Assembly: GCA_018671175.1 (NCBI GenBank)
Contig: JABHIE010000031.1
Coordinates: 230,128-294,127 of the forward strand
Direction of reading: 5' to 3'
Length of the DNA: 64,000 bases
Origin: Planctomycetota bacterium
GTDB lineage: Bacteria; Planctomycetota; UBA1135
The notes under the pieces were generated by a model. That model did not search any database. It worked only from the letters and a program-made list of their open reading frames with translations, and was not told the DNA's origin. Every line of letters starts with the position of its first letter. Positions within the stretch are counted from its first letter, which is position 1. A program made the translations under genes and the position numbers. This document shows positions 53,100 to 61,719 of the stretch, piece after piece.

Positions 53100-55459
53100 A
53101 TGATTCTTTTGACACCAACGCACCACTCTCTTTTGATGCGCAACTTACGGCCTGGGTTCTAGGCGAAACCACTACTGAAGAGGCACTTGCAATAGAACGC
53201 AAAGTCGCTGCAAATGCCGATTTGCAGAGCCGTGTCGCCGTTTTACGCGAAACCCTTGGCTTGCTCCAAAACGATGAGCCCGCGCTTTCTTTATCTCCAG
53301 ATCGAGTGGCAACCCTTCGAAAAGAGGCTGGCGGCCTTCCGAATTCAATTCAGAAACCCCGTTTGCTTCGTTTGCCCATTTTGGCTTCACTTGCTGCAGC
53401 CATTTTGATGGGCGTCGTGGTTTTGCCCTACATGCTGGCGCCGGCAGATCAAGCGCCGGGTGAGCTTTCAAACTCTGGGTTACAGGCAAAGCTCTCCGAG
53501 GAATTAGCTGAGGTCGAAGAAGAGTCGAGGCTGAAGTCTTCTCTTGGCTACAGCTCAGATTCGGAGCGAGCTTCTAACTTCACGCAACCCTCGAGTCCAG
53601 CTGTTTTAGGGGCAGTTGCATCTCCCATTACACCATCAACGCATCCAACAGTGGCACCGCCAACACCTTCCGGTGGCATATCCATCGGCGGTGGTGCCGG
53701 TGGTCGCTTCGCGGCACGGTATGGCGGAAGGAGTCAAGATAGTCGATCGAGTCGCCCCGCATTGCGCATGCGAGGCACTCCTTCTTCAAAAGACCTGAGC
53801 CTGCGAAATGAGCTTGCTGATTTTGGCCGTATCGCTGACAGTAGCCTTGAGCAACGAGTTGAGCGGGCATGTTCTCTCTTCCGCTCCATTCAGCATGATG
53901 AAAGCCCCCGAGAAATGTTCTTTCGTTTCTACGGCGACCATGCTTTTGTCGAGACATCATGCGATTCTCTTTCGACCTTTGCTGCTGATGTCGATACCGC
54001 TAGCTACCCTCTTTTACGGAACTACCTTTCAAAGGGAACTCTTCCGCCTAAAGAGGCTGTGCGCACAGAAGAGTGTCTGAACTACTTTAATGCTGGGCTT
54101 GCGGCTCCGGAAGACGGAGACTTTGCAATCCATCTTGCTGCATTTGACAGCCCATTCGGTGACGATGGCGAGCATGGCATGTTGCGCGTCGGCATTCGTG
54201 CGCGTGATGTTTTAGCGGCTGATCGAAAACCACTTAATCTCGTTTTTGTCATAGATCGCTCGGGCTCGATGAACCGAGGCACCCGCATGGAAATGGTGAA
54301 GCGTGCGCTTGGTTTATTGATTGATCAAATCCGAGAAGGCGACACGCTTTCGATAGTGAGTTTTAATAACACCGCGCGCATTGATCTTGAGCCAACCACA
54401 AGTTTAGAGCGCTGGAAAATCCGAGATGCCGTCAACGCGCTAGAAACGGGCGGGTCAACCAATGTCGCGGATGGTCTGCTTCTTGGTTACGAAATGGCCG
54501 AACGCGCCTTCCGCACAGATGCCGTAAACCGCGTCATCCTTTGTTCGGATGGTGTAGCGAATACGGGTGAAACGGCTCAAACTCGTATCTTGGAACTCGT
54601 CCGTAAAAGCTCGGAGCAAAAAATTGATTTGACTACGATTGGGGTTGGAATGGGCAATCACAATGATGTGTTGCTTGAGCAATTGGCAAACCAAGGCAAT
54701 GGCGCATGTCATTATGTTGACAGCTACGATGAGGCCAAGCGGGTCTTCGTTGAGCGTTTTGTCGGTACGATGCAAACAATCGCGCGTGATGTAAAAATCC
54801 AGGTTGAGTTTGACGGCGAGGCCGTTTCGTCATGGCGTCAACTTGGTTACGAGAACCGAGCTGTTGCAGACAAAGACTTTCGCAATGATGCGGTTGATGC
54901 AGGCGAAATTGGCGCGGGCCATTCCGTTACAGCTCTTTACGAATTGCAGTTGAACCCGCAAGCCACTGGCCGTGCTTCTTTTGCGAAAGTGCGTTTGCGC
55001 TGGTTGCCTGACGGTGCGGATGAAGTGCTTGAAATCGAGCGTGCCATCCGTCTTGACGCTTTGGCGCCTTTTACGGAAGCAGGGCCCCATGCCCGCCTTT
55101 CGGTTGCAGTCGCTCAGTTTGCGGAATTCATGCGCCGCAGTCAACATGCCCAAGGTGATGCTTATCTGAAGCTTGAGCAACTCAGCCAATCGTTGGTTAA
55201 TGAATTGAACTCTGACGCGGCTGTTGCCGATTTTCACGCATTGGTTTTGAAGACACGCGCATTGGTCGAGCGCTTGCCCGCTGACGATGCCTTGGCACTA
55301 TTGGTTGACGAGGGCAGGCGGTTGCGCTTGCTTGAAGCCAAACTACTCACTCAGAAAGTGAAGACGCAGCAAGTCAATGAATTGTTGGCTGAGCTAACCA
55401 AGCGAAACGATGATCTCGAAGCAAAAATCAAAGAGTTCTTCGAGCAGAAAGAGGGGTAG
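53096..55459 (+). CDS. Anti-sigma/von Willebrand factor A fusion (YfbK-like)
   Basis: A 787-residue single-pass membrane protein. Residues 1-80 (LTAWVLGETTTEEALAIERKV) match the zinc-less anti-sigma-like start common in these proteins and probably bind the ECF sigma factor coupled to it. A membrane helix lies near 87-110 (LPILASLAAAILMGVVVLPYML), then a Gly/Ser/Arg linker. The YfbK N-terminal region is at 285-350 (FAADVDTASYPLLRNYL). The VWA domain (about 380-550) has an intact MIDAS, VIDRSGSMN and GGSTNVADGL. A DUF3520-like domain follows, then a C-terminal coiled coil. The ATG at 53096 overlaps the sigma gene. Confidence 0.88.
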   Translation: MNDSFDTNAPLSFDAQLTAWVLGETTTEEALAIERKVAANADLQSRVAVLRETLGLLQNDEPALSLSPDRVATLRKEAGGLPNSIQKPRLLRLPILASLAAAILMGVVVLPYMLAPADQAPGELSNSGLQAKLSEELAEVEEESRLKSSLGYSSDSERASNFTQPSSPAVLGAVASPITPSTHPTVAPPTPSGGISIGGGAGGRFAARYGGRSQDSRSSRPALRMRGTPSSKDLSLRNELADFGRIADSSLEQRVERACSLFRSIQHDESPREMFFRFYGDHAFVETSCDSLSTFAADVDTASYPLLRNYLSKGTLPPKEAVRTEECLNYFNAGLAAPEDGDFAIHLAAFDSPFGDDGEHGMLRVGIRARDVLAADRKPLNLVFVIDRSGSMNRGTRMEMVKRALGLLIDQIREGDTLSIVSFNNTARIDLEPTTSLERWKIRDAVNALETGGSTNVADGLLLGYEMAERAFRTDAVNRVILCSDGVANTGETAQTRILELVRKSSEQKIDLTTIGVGMGNHNDVLLEQLANQGNGACHYVDSYDEAKRVFVERFVGTMQTIARDVKIQVEFDGEAVSSWRQLGYENRAVADKDFRNDAVDAGEIGAGHSVTALYELQLNPQATGRASFAKVRLRWLPDGADEVLEIERAIRLDALAPFTEAGPHARLSVAVAQFAEFMRRSQHAQGDAYLKLEQLSQSLVNELNSDAAVADFHALVLKTRALVERLPADDALALLVDEGRRLRLLEAKLLTQKVKTQQVNELLAELTKRNDDLEAKIKEFFEQKEG

Positions 55460-55473
55460 GTCTTCTTTACGAT

Positions 55474-56142
55474 TCAAGAATGCGCGGGGAGCAAACCCAA
55501 TCGAGTCAGTTCTTCGCGCAACGGCTTGGCGCCTTGAAAGGCAATCGCATGAGTGAGCGTTTCATCTTGGCTTGCTCTCTCAAGGTTGCCCGGAAGGTCA
55601 TCGATGCCCACGATAGTTTGAGGCTCAACACCTAAATGCTGGGTGGCCAGCGCGCGTGCTTTTTGCCACATCGTGCTGACTCCGGGCCCCTTGAAGTCAA
55701 CACCACTTTCATAGGAGCCGACTTGAGTGTGCATGACTTCGCCGAGCCCAAGCTCATCTAGGACAAAGCCCATGCGTAACTCGTCGATATTGCTTACCAT
55801 GATTAATGCCGTTTGAGGGCGTCGTCTTAATGCCTGCATGCACGCAAGCACTTCTTCGTTGCGAAATAAAATATCTCCCCAGAGTTTGCGGAAAACGGCA
55901 AAGTCTGAAGCGGGCATTGGGAGCCTCGCGCTTGCCTCATGCCAGAATTCGTCGATGGAATACTCGCCTTTTTCAAAAGCAGGCCCCTCGTCGAGTGTCC
56001 ATTGAATACCCGAGGCCAGGGGTGGAAAACCATAGTGAATGCCGAAGTTGTGCCGAAACAAATCACGGTCAAAATCAGCTAGCACCATCCCGCAATCGCA
56101 GAGGATGGCAGTCGGCCCAGCATCAGAGGGGGGATTCTTCAT
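55474..56142 (-). CDS. HAD-family phosphatase (YihX-like)
   Basis: A 222-residue HAD subfamily IA phosphatase. The nucleophile motif ILCDCGMVLADFDRD fits the YihX/glucose-1-phosphatase branch (FDxGxVxxxFD). Thr/Ser motif II is in MVSNIDELR, the lysine motif near DFKGPG, and VGIDDLPGNLERA carries the acidic metal-binding pair. The cap domain is short, as in YihX. The substrate is a guess, probably a sugar phosphate. The start is ATG at 56142; the longer in-frame start at 56277 would enter the divergent adenosine deaminase gene. A TAGAAT on the minus strand (56157-56162) lies 14 bases before it. Confidence 0.75.
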   Translation of the reverse strand: MKNPPSDAGPTAILCDCGMVLADFDRDLFRHNFGIHYGFPPLASGIQWTLDEGPAFEKGEYSIDEFWHEASARLPMPASDFAVFRKLWGDILFRNEEVLACMQALRRRPQTALIMVSNIDELRMGFVLDELGLGEVMHTQVGSYESGVDFKGPGVSTMWQKARALATQHLGVEPQTIVGIDDLPGNLERASQDETLTHAIAFQGAKPLREELTRLGLLPAHS

Positions 56143-56175
56143 GATGAATTCGCTTGATTCTACGGAAGTCTGGTT

Positions 56176-56181
56176 TACATT
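56176..56181 (+). promoter_or_regulatory. -10 element of a likely leaderless promoter
   Basis: TACATT ends 8 bases before the adenosine deaminase ATG at 56190, in the 47-base divergent gap with the HAD gene. Confidence 0.35.
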
Positions 56182-56189
56182 CTCTGCCC

Positions 56190-57410
56190 ATGAATAAGAT
56201 AACAAGAGAACTACTGGAGGCCTTACCGAAGAGTGACTTGCACCTCCACCTCGACGGGTCCCTTCGCCCATCGACATTGATTGAGCTAGCGCGTGATCGA
56301 AAAGTAAAATTGCCCGCCTACAGCGAGGCCGGCCTTTATAAAAAAGTATTCAAAGATCAATACACTGACCTCAATGATTACTTGACGGGCTTTGCCTACA
56401 CCTGTGCCGTTTTACGCGATGCCGAGTCGCTTGAGCGAGCGGCATTTGAGCTTTGCGTCGATTGCCAAAACGAAAATGTGCTTTACGCCGAGATTCGATT
56501 TGCGCCACAATTGCACACGCATGCTGGGTTTGAAATTCTTGATGTACTTAAGGCGGTTACGAAAGGCCTCCGCCGTGCCGAAAAGAAATACAACGCGCGT
56601 GCAGCTGTCAAGAAGGGGCTTGAGCCGCCGTTTCGAGCTGGAATCTTGGTTTGCGCGATGCGGTTTTTCACAGGCGCGTTCTCGGATACTTTCGCAGCGA
56701 TGTGCAATAGCTTTTCGGATTTGCCGCCTGAGCGCCTTTACGGGCTTGCGAGTGAGGCACTTGTTAAGGCGAGCGTCCGCGCGCGCGACTTTCATGATTT
56801 GCCCATCGTGGGTTTAGACCTGGCGGGCGCAGAGCATGGCTTCCCTGCGAAAGATCATCAGGCGGCTTATGGCTTGGCGCACGATGCGTTTTTAGGGAAG
56901 ACTGTGCACGCGGGTGAGGCCTTCGGCCCCGAAAGTATTTTTCAAGCGATTACCGATTGTCACGCAGACCGAATTGGCCACGGCACTTGGCTGTTTTCAA
57001 AGAAGCATATCCAAGACCGTGAGATTCTCGACAAAGCAAGCTATGTCGAGAAGTTGGTGCAATATGTCGCCGACCGTCGTTTGACTCTCGAGGTTTGCTT
57101 GACTTCAAATATGCAGACTAACCCTAGCTTGCGTAGTCTGAAACAGCACCCCTTCAAGCACATGGTGCGCGAGCGTTTGTCGACAACTCTTTGTACCGAT
57201 AACAGGCTCATTTCTCGCACGACAGTTACCGATGAATGGGTCAAAGCCGTCGATGCCTTTGGGCTCTCGGCAAGCGATGTGCGTGATCAAGTGGTCTATG
57301 GGTTTAAACGCAGTTTCTTCCCCGGCCCATATCGCGAAAAACGGGCCTTTGTGCGTGCAATCCTAGATCATCGCGATCGAGTTTTTGCTGAGCACGGTTT
57401 TACGCTTTAG
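56190..57410 (+). CDS. add: Adenosine deaminase family protein
   Basis: Zinc metalloenzyme that deaminates adenosine to inosine in purine salvage. At 406 residues it is longer than the usual ~340. Motifs: KSDLHLHLDGSLRP with metal-binding HxH, VGLDLAGAEHGFP near 208-220, KTVHAGEAFGP (metal His and catalytic Glu), IGHGTWLF, and CTDNRLISRTT, where the usual TDDP is replaced by TDN, as I recall from some bacterial adenosine deaminases. An ~80-residue helical insertion (about 115-195, RAEKKYNARAAVKKGLEPPFR) is unusual. The ATG at 56190 follows TACATT with no ribosome binding site. The 3' end overlaps the convergent rmuC by 11 bases. Confidence 0.85.
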   Translation: MNKITRELLEALPKSDLHLHLDGSLRPSTLIELARDRKVKLPAYSEAGLYKKVFKDQYTDLNDYLTGFAYTCAVLRDAESLERAAFELCVDCQNENVLYAEIRFAPQLHTHAGFEILDVLKAVTKGLRRAEKKYNARAAVKKGLEPPFRAGILVCAMRFFTGAFSDTFAAMCNSFSDLPPERLYGLASEALVKASVRARDFHDLPIVGLDLAGAEHGFPAKDHQAAYGLAHDAFLGKTVHAGEAFGPESIFQAITDCHADRIGHGTWLFSKKHIQDREILDKASYVEKLVQYVADRRLTLEVCLTSNMQTNPSLRSLKQHPFKHMVRERLSTTLCTDNRLISRTTVTDEWVKAVDAFGLSASDVRDQVVYGFKRSFFPGPYREKRAFVRAILDHRDRVFAEHGFTL

Positions 57411-58605
57411 AGCCCTCTGGGAGGCGTAAATCGTCTCGCGTCTGTTTTTCAATAAGCGGCATTTCTGGCATTTCTTTGCCAGATGTGGACGCCCCAAGCT
57501 CTTCAAGCTTTTTGCCTTGAGGCAGCACATTGTGATTGTAAGAGCCAACTGATTTGTTGAAGGCCTCAACGGTGCGTTGCAGATTTTTGCCAGTCGTTGC
57601 GAAATGGCCGACCAGTGTTGAGACACGACTGTGCATTTCGCGCGCTGCATCACCCAGTTTTTCGACATTGTCGGCCATGCTACGCACCTTCCAATGCGCG
57701 GCGACGGTGTTGAGCAAAGCCAGAAGCGTAACTGGCGTAGCCAGTGAGATGCGCTTGCGATTTGCATATTCAAGCAAGTCGGGGAATTGCTCAAAAGCCG
57801 CATCAAGTAAGTGTGCGCCGGGTAGATACAAAACCGTCCAGTCAATTCGACCACTCGTTTCAACATGATAATCTTTGCTCGAAAGACGCTTAATCTGTTC
57901 TTTGACGGCTTTGCCGTGCTTCTTCAAAAACTCTTGCCGCTCTTCGTCGGAATTGGCTTCAAGAGATTGCAGATAATCAGCAAAAACAGCCTTCGAGTCA
58001 ATCGGAATGACATCTTCTTCCGTCAAGAAAACCAAAAAATCAGGCCGCTGCTGCGACTCCGTAACCACCTGTTTCTTGAAATGGATGCCGTCTGTCAAAC
58101 CTGCAATTTCGAAAATGCGCTCGACACTTTGTTCTCCCCAGCGGCCTCGTGTGGCAGAACTTCCGCGCAAGGCACTTGTGAGTGATTCACTCTTGCCTTG
58201 TAAATTTTTGGTTTCTTCCGATAGGCGATTGACTTCTTCCTTGAGGGCGAAGGTCGCTTCTCCTTGCTTTTTGTCGAGCTCGCGCATCTCTTTCAGGCTC
58301 TGCGAGAGAGGGGAAAGTTGCAGACCCAATTTTTCGTGCATTTCTGAGTTGTTCTCACGGAATATTTTTTGCGCTTCAACCTGGAACGAGTCTTTGAATT
58401 CAGCCCGCAGACGATCCTCTGTAGCGCGGCTGGCTTGCAGGGTGTCGGCGTGACCCGCTTTGAGAGCCCCGAGCTCTTTTTCGTGCCCGTTTTGCAAGGC
58501 CTTGAGCTCAGATTGGTGAGATTCTGCTGAGGCTTTGCGCGCGGCAACCCAAGCGGAAGCCCCAACAAAAAGGGCTGCGAATAGAGTAATGAGAGTGCTT
58601 TCCAT
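57400..58605 (-). CDS. rmuC: DNA recombination protein RmuC
   Basis: RmuC limits recombination between short repeats in E. coli and has a predicted nuclease-like core. The 401 residues have an N-terminal membrane anchor (LITLFAALFVGASAWVAA), a coiled coil (28-150), and the RmuC domain with GRWGEQSVERIFEIAGL, PDFLVFLTEEDVIPIDSKAVFADY (the DxK-like core) and YLPGAHLLDAAFEQFPDLLEYA. The length is normal. The ATG at 58605 is used; TTGAAT lies 6 bases upstream on its strand, a weak -10. Its 3' end overlaps the adenosine deaminase gene by 11 bases. No partner gene is nearby. Confidence 0.88.
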   Translation of the reverse strand: MESTLITLFAALFVGASAWVAARKASAESHQSELKALQNGHEKELGALKAGHADTLQASRATEDRLRAEFKDSFQVEAQKIFRENNSEMHEKLGLQLSPLSQSLKEMRELDKKQGEATFALKEEVNRLSEETKNLQGKSESLTSALRGSSATRGRWGEQSVERIFEIAGLTDGIHFKKQVVTESQQRPDFLVFLTEEDVIPIDSKAVFADYLQSLEANSDEERQEFLKKHGKAVKEQIKRLSSKDYHVETSGRIDWTVLYLPGAHLLDAAFEQFPDLLEYANRKRISLATPVTLLALLNTVAAHWKVRSMADNVEKLGDAAREMHSRVSTLVGHFATTGKNLQRTVEAFNKSVGSYNHNVLPQGKKLEELGASTSGKEMPEMPLIEKQTRDDLRLPEGSKA

Positions 58606-58719
58606 GGTTTAATTCAACAAGTGCCATTCTGAACATTGGGGAGTGAATTGCAAAGAAATTCTGAAAACTTGCGCCGCGCGGGCAAAAGAGGGAAACTACC
58701 CACCAAAGGAAACCCAAAC

Positions 58720-59985
58720 ATGCTGCTCTCGCTCCTCACTTTACTTCCCGTACTTCTGCCAACCCTGGCCCAAGATGCGCCTCGCAATGCCCGCTTAGTC
58801 AATGCAGACACTTCGCTGCACTGTTTTTACGACAAGGGCGCTACTGTCGTCGCCATTTTGCCCCAGGGCACACCGGTCAAGGTGGTTCGTGAAAAGCAGC
58901 CTTGGTCGCGTGTCTATATCCCCGGTGGTCTCGATGTCTGGGTGCACAGTGATTTTGTTGAGCAAGTTGATGGGACGGCGACCGTGAGCGTGCCCCGCTT
59001 AAACGCCCGTCCATTGCCAAACACAGGTAATCGTTCTCAAGTCTTGGGGGTTCTTAAAAAAGGCATGCAAGTCCAAGTCTTGCTTGAAGAAGATGGCTGG
59101 CTTCGTGTGCGCGCCAAGGAAGAAGATATGGGGGCTTGGGTTTTAACGGCCAATTTATATTTTGATTCGCTCGGAGACAACTGGGCAAGCGACTGGAAGA
59201 CCGTCGCCGAAAAGCGAGCCGTTGTTTCTTTGCCAACTCCAGTTGTACCTGATGCGACACCAGAGCTTAAGCCAACCGATTCATCAACTGAAAAAACGGC
59301 AACCGAGTCGGCCAACGCTGATGGCGATATTCAGGTAACTGCTGAGCCCTCCCAAGTTGAGCTGCCAGAATTTTTGTCGGCTGATGTGGCAAAAGACCCG
59401 CACGCGCATTTGTTGCGGGCATCCATTGTCTTGGCCCGAATGGCAGCAGAAGTCCCTAGAGATTTGTCTACTTTTGACACGGCAAAGCTTGATCACATGG
59501 AGATGATTTTTAGCACAATCATTTGGCACAGTAGCGTGCAAAAAGATCTAGACGATGCCCGCACCGCTTTGGGCAAAATCGATGCGTTGCGTCGTTTCTA
59601 TGATGCAGCTTTAGCCGCAGAGGGGCGTCGCGCAGCCTTAGCCAATGAGGCCTTAACTGCGGAAGCCGCTGCACGAGCTAGAGCCCACTCAGCTCAGAGC
59701 CGCACTCGTGCAACCTTTGAGTCTTACATCGAAGTGGGGTGGCTTGAGTTTCATCCAGGCGTGAATCGCACCTTCCCTTTTGCTGTTTCTCGCAGCGGCC
59801 GCACGGCAGTTGTGCACTCGTTTGACGGCCGCTACAACTTGCGCGATTTTGTTGGCCGTGAGGTCGCTATTCGAGGGGTTTGGCGCGAAGCCAGCAAGAT
59901 GGGTGCGCCGCGCACTTTGGCCGTGACCGAGTTGCGAGTTTTGCCGTTGCGCAAAACGACGACCCCGCAATCATTGACTCAATAG
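58720..59985 (+). CDS. Periplasmic SH3b-domain protein
   Basis: A 421-residue exported protein. The signal peptide (MLLSLLTLLPVLLPTLAQ) ends near residue 18. Two bacterial SH3 domains follow: the first at about 22-87 (DKGATVVAILPQGTPVKVVREKQPWSRVYIPGGLDVWVHSDFV) and the second at 90-145 (VPRLNARPLPNTGNRSQVLGVLKKGMQVQVL). A Ser/Thr/Glu-rich linker, a long helical part (220-330) and a small beta C-terminal domain (YIEVGWLEFHPGVNRTFPFAV) complete it. SH3b domains bind cell-wall peptides or other ligands; function unknown. A good ribosome binding site (AAAGGAAA) precedes the ATG at 58720, which I chose over an upstream in-frame start at 58636. Confidence 0.75.
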   Translation: MLLSLLTLLPVLLPTLAQDAPRNARLVNADTSLHCFYDKGATVVAILPQGTPVKVVREKQPWSRVYIPGGLDVWVHSDFVEQVDGTATVSVPRLNARPLPNTGNRSQVLGVLKKGMQVQVLLEEDGWLRVRAKEEDMGAWVLTANLYFDSLGDNWASDWKTVAEKRAVVSLPTPVVPDATPELKPTDSSTEKTATESANADGDIQVTAEPSQVELPEFLSADVAKDPHAHLLRASIVLARMAAEVPRDLSTFDTAKLDHMEMIFSTIIWHSSVQKDLDDARTALGKIDALRRFYDAALAAEGRRAALANEALTAEAAARARAHSAQSRTRATFESYIEVGWLEFHPGVNRTFPFAVSRSGRTAVVHSFDGRYNLRDFVGREVAIRGVWREASKMGAPRTLAVTELRVLPLRKTTTPQSLTQ

Positions 59986-60003
59986 AGAGAGGGCGGCTCA
60001 CTG
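59986..60003 (+). promoter_or_regulatory. Ribosome binding site and probable CTG start of cstA
   Basis: AGAGAGGGC starting right after the SH3b stop is followed, after 7 bases, by a CTG at 60001 in frame with cstA. No ATG, GTG or TTG lies between the in-frame stop at 59983 and the GTG at 60043. Confidence 0.4.
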
Positions 60004-60042
60004 TCTGCTGCTTGGGCCGCTGCTGCTGCACTACTTTGCTAT

Positions 60043-61719
60043 GTGCTGGGCTATCGCTTTTACAGCCGATGGCTTGCAGAAAGGGTCTTTCAACTTGACG
60101 AAACGGCGCTCACACCGGCTCACACGCGCAAAGATGGAGTCGATTTCGTCCCGACTCGCCCGTTAGTTCTCTTTGGCCACCACTACGCGAGTATTGCTGG
60201 TTTGGCGCCGATGCTTGGCCCAGCGGTCGCCGTTTTTTGGGGTTGGCTCCCAGCCTTGCTTTGGGTGGTTTTGGGCTCTCTATTGATTGGCTGCGTACAT
60301 GATTTTTCGGCATTGGTTTTGAGCACGCGCCATGAAGGGAAATCAATCGGTGCACTTTGTGAAGAAATACTTGGTCCCTTTGCAAAAGGGCTCTTCCTTG
60401 CACTTATTTTCTTTGGTGTTTCTCTGGCCATGGGGGTGTTTGTTTATGTCATCTCTCTCTTGTTTTCATGGGGTGCCGATTTCGACCCCACTCATCTGCA
60501 CCAGTCGATAACTTCATTCCCTGAAGTCGTGATGCCCTCGGGGGGCTTGATGCTCATCGCACTCGTTGCCGGATGGCTTCTGTATGTAAAAAAGAAAGCG
60601 CTTCTCCCTGTCACGACGGTCGGCTTTCTCTCGCTGTTGGCACTCATTTATTTGGGTTACTTTTTTCCAACCGTTGGCAAGAGCTCCGCGGACGACTGGC
60701 TAGAGCAAGAAACTTGGGTGTGGGTGCTTATGGCCTATGCCTGGCTAGCAAGCGTTTTGCCTGTTTGGTTGCTGTTGCAAGCGCGTGACTTTTTAAACTC
60801 ATTGCTTTTGGTGCTTGGCCTTGTCTTGATGTACGCGGGGTTCTTTTTGCAAGGCCCAGTGTTTGACGCGCCTGCCATCAATCCCAACCCGATTGGCGCA
60901 CCACCAATTTGGCCTTTTGTCTTTATTACAATCGCTTGCGGTGCAGCATCTGGGTTTCACGCATTGGTTTCGTCAGGTACGACTGCCCGTCAACTTAGCA
61001 ATGAAAAGGATGCGCGTCCGATTGGTTATGGCGGAATGATTGCTGAGTCACTTCTAGCCCTAATTGCCGTTTTGGCCTGCACGACGACTCTTGGCGGCAA
61101 GACCGCTTGGGCAAAGGTTTATGTGAATTGGGGAGCCGTCCAAAGCCTAGGCGCCAAGTTGGGTATATTCATTAAGGGCGCGGCTTCCTTTATTGAAGCC
61201 CTCGGAGTGCCGCAAGATTTGGCCGTCACTCTCGTCGCTATGGTCGTGGTGTCATTCGCACTCACAACACTCGATTCGGCGACTCGTTTATTACGCTTCA
61301 ACATTGAAGAGATTGGCGCATCATGGGGGCGTTGGGGCAAGCCTTTTCAGAATCGTTTTGTCGCGACCACTGTGGCCTGCGGATCGATTTTGTTTTTTGC
61401 GTTTTACACGATTGATGGCAAGCCGGCGGGCTTGGCCTTGTGGCAGCTATTCGGTGGTACGAACCAGTTAATCGCGGGTTTGGCGCTGTTGACGGCAACG
61501 GTTTATCTCAAGCAAAAGGGGCGTGCTTGGTGGCCCGTTGCGTTGCCGGCTGTTTATATGATTGTCGTTACGATGACCGCGCTAAGTTTTAAAATCAAAG
61601 ATTTTGCAAGAGATGGGCACACACTTCTGTTGACATTAGCTTGCGGATTGGTGCTCATCGGAGTTGGTGTAACCTCGACAGTTGTGCGTGCCTTCCGCCG
61701 TCAAGATGGCATGGGGTAA
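60043..61719 (+). CDS. cstA: CstA-family peptide transporter
   Basis: Carbon starvation protein A, a multi-pass inner-membrane transporter for peptides or pyruvate. The diagnostic N-terminal region is present: LGYRFYSRWLAERVFQLD, TPAHTRKDGVDFVPT, LFGHHYASIAGLAPMLGPAVA, then GCVHDFSALVLSTRHEGKSIG, and ISSGTTARQL-like SSGTTARQLSNEKDA. About 13 helices; 558 residues from the GTG at 60043. That start removes the first half of helix 1. The reading frame continues upstream to 59986 with AAWAAAAALLCYV, which completes the helix, so the true start is probably the CTG at 60001. Stop overlaps the convergent tgt by 19 bases. It follows the SH3b gene closely. Confidence 0.9.
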   Translation: MLGYRFYSRWLAERVFQLDETALTPAHTRKDGVDFVPTRPLVLFGHHYASIAGLAPMLGPAVAVFWGWLPALLWVVLGSLLIGCVHDFSALVLSTRHEGKSIGALCEEILGPFAKGLFLALIFFGVSLAMGVFVYVISLLFSWGADFDPTHLHQSITSFPEVVMPSGGLMLIALVAGWLLYVKKKALLPVTTVGFLSLLALIYLGYFFPTVGKSSADDWLEQETWVWVLMAYAWLASVLPVWLLLQARDFLNSLLLVLGLVLMYAGFFLQGPVFDAPAINPNPIGAPPIWPFVFITIACGAASGFHALVSSGTTARQLSNEKDARPIGYGGMIAESLLALIAVLACTTTLGGKTAWAKVYVNWGAVQSLGAKLGIFIKGAASFIEALGVPQDLAVTLVAMVVVSFALTTLDSATRLLRFNIEEIGASWGRWGKPFQNRFVATTVACGSILFFAFYTIDGKPAGLALWQLFGGTNQLIAGLALLTATVYLKQKGRAWWPVALPAVYMIVVTMTALSFKIKDFARDGHTLLLTLACGLVLIGVGVTSTVVRAFRRQDGMG

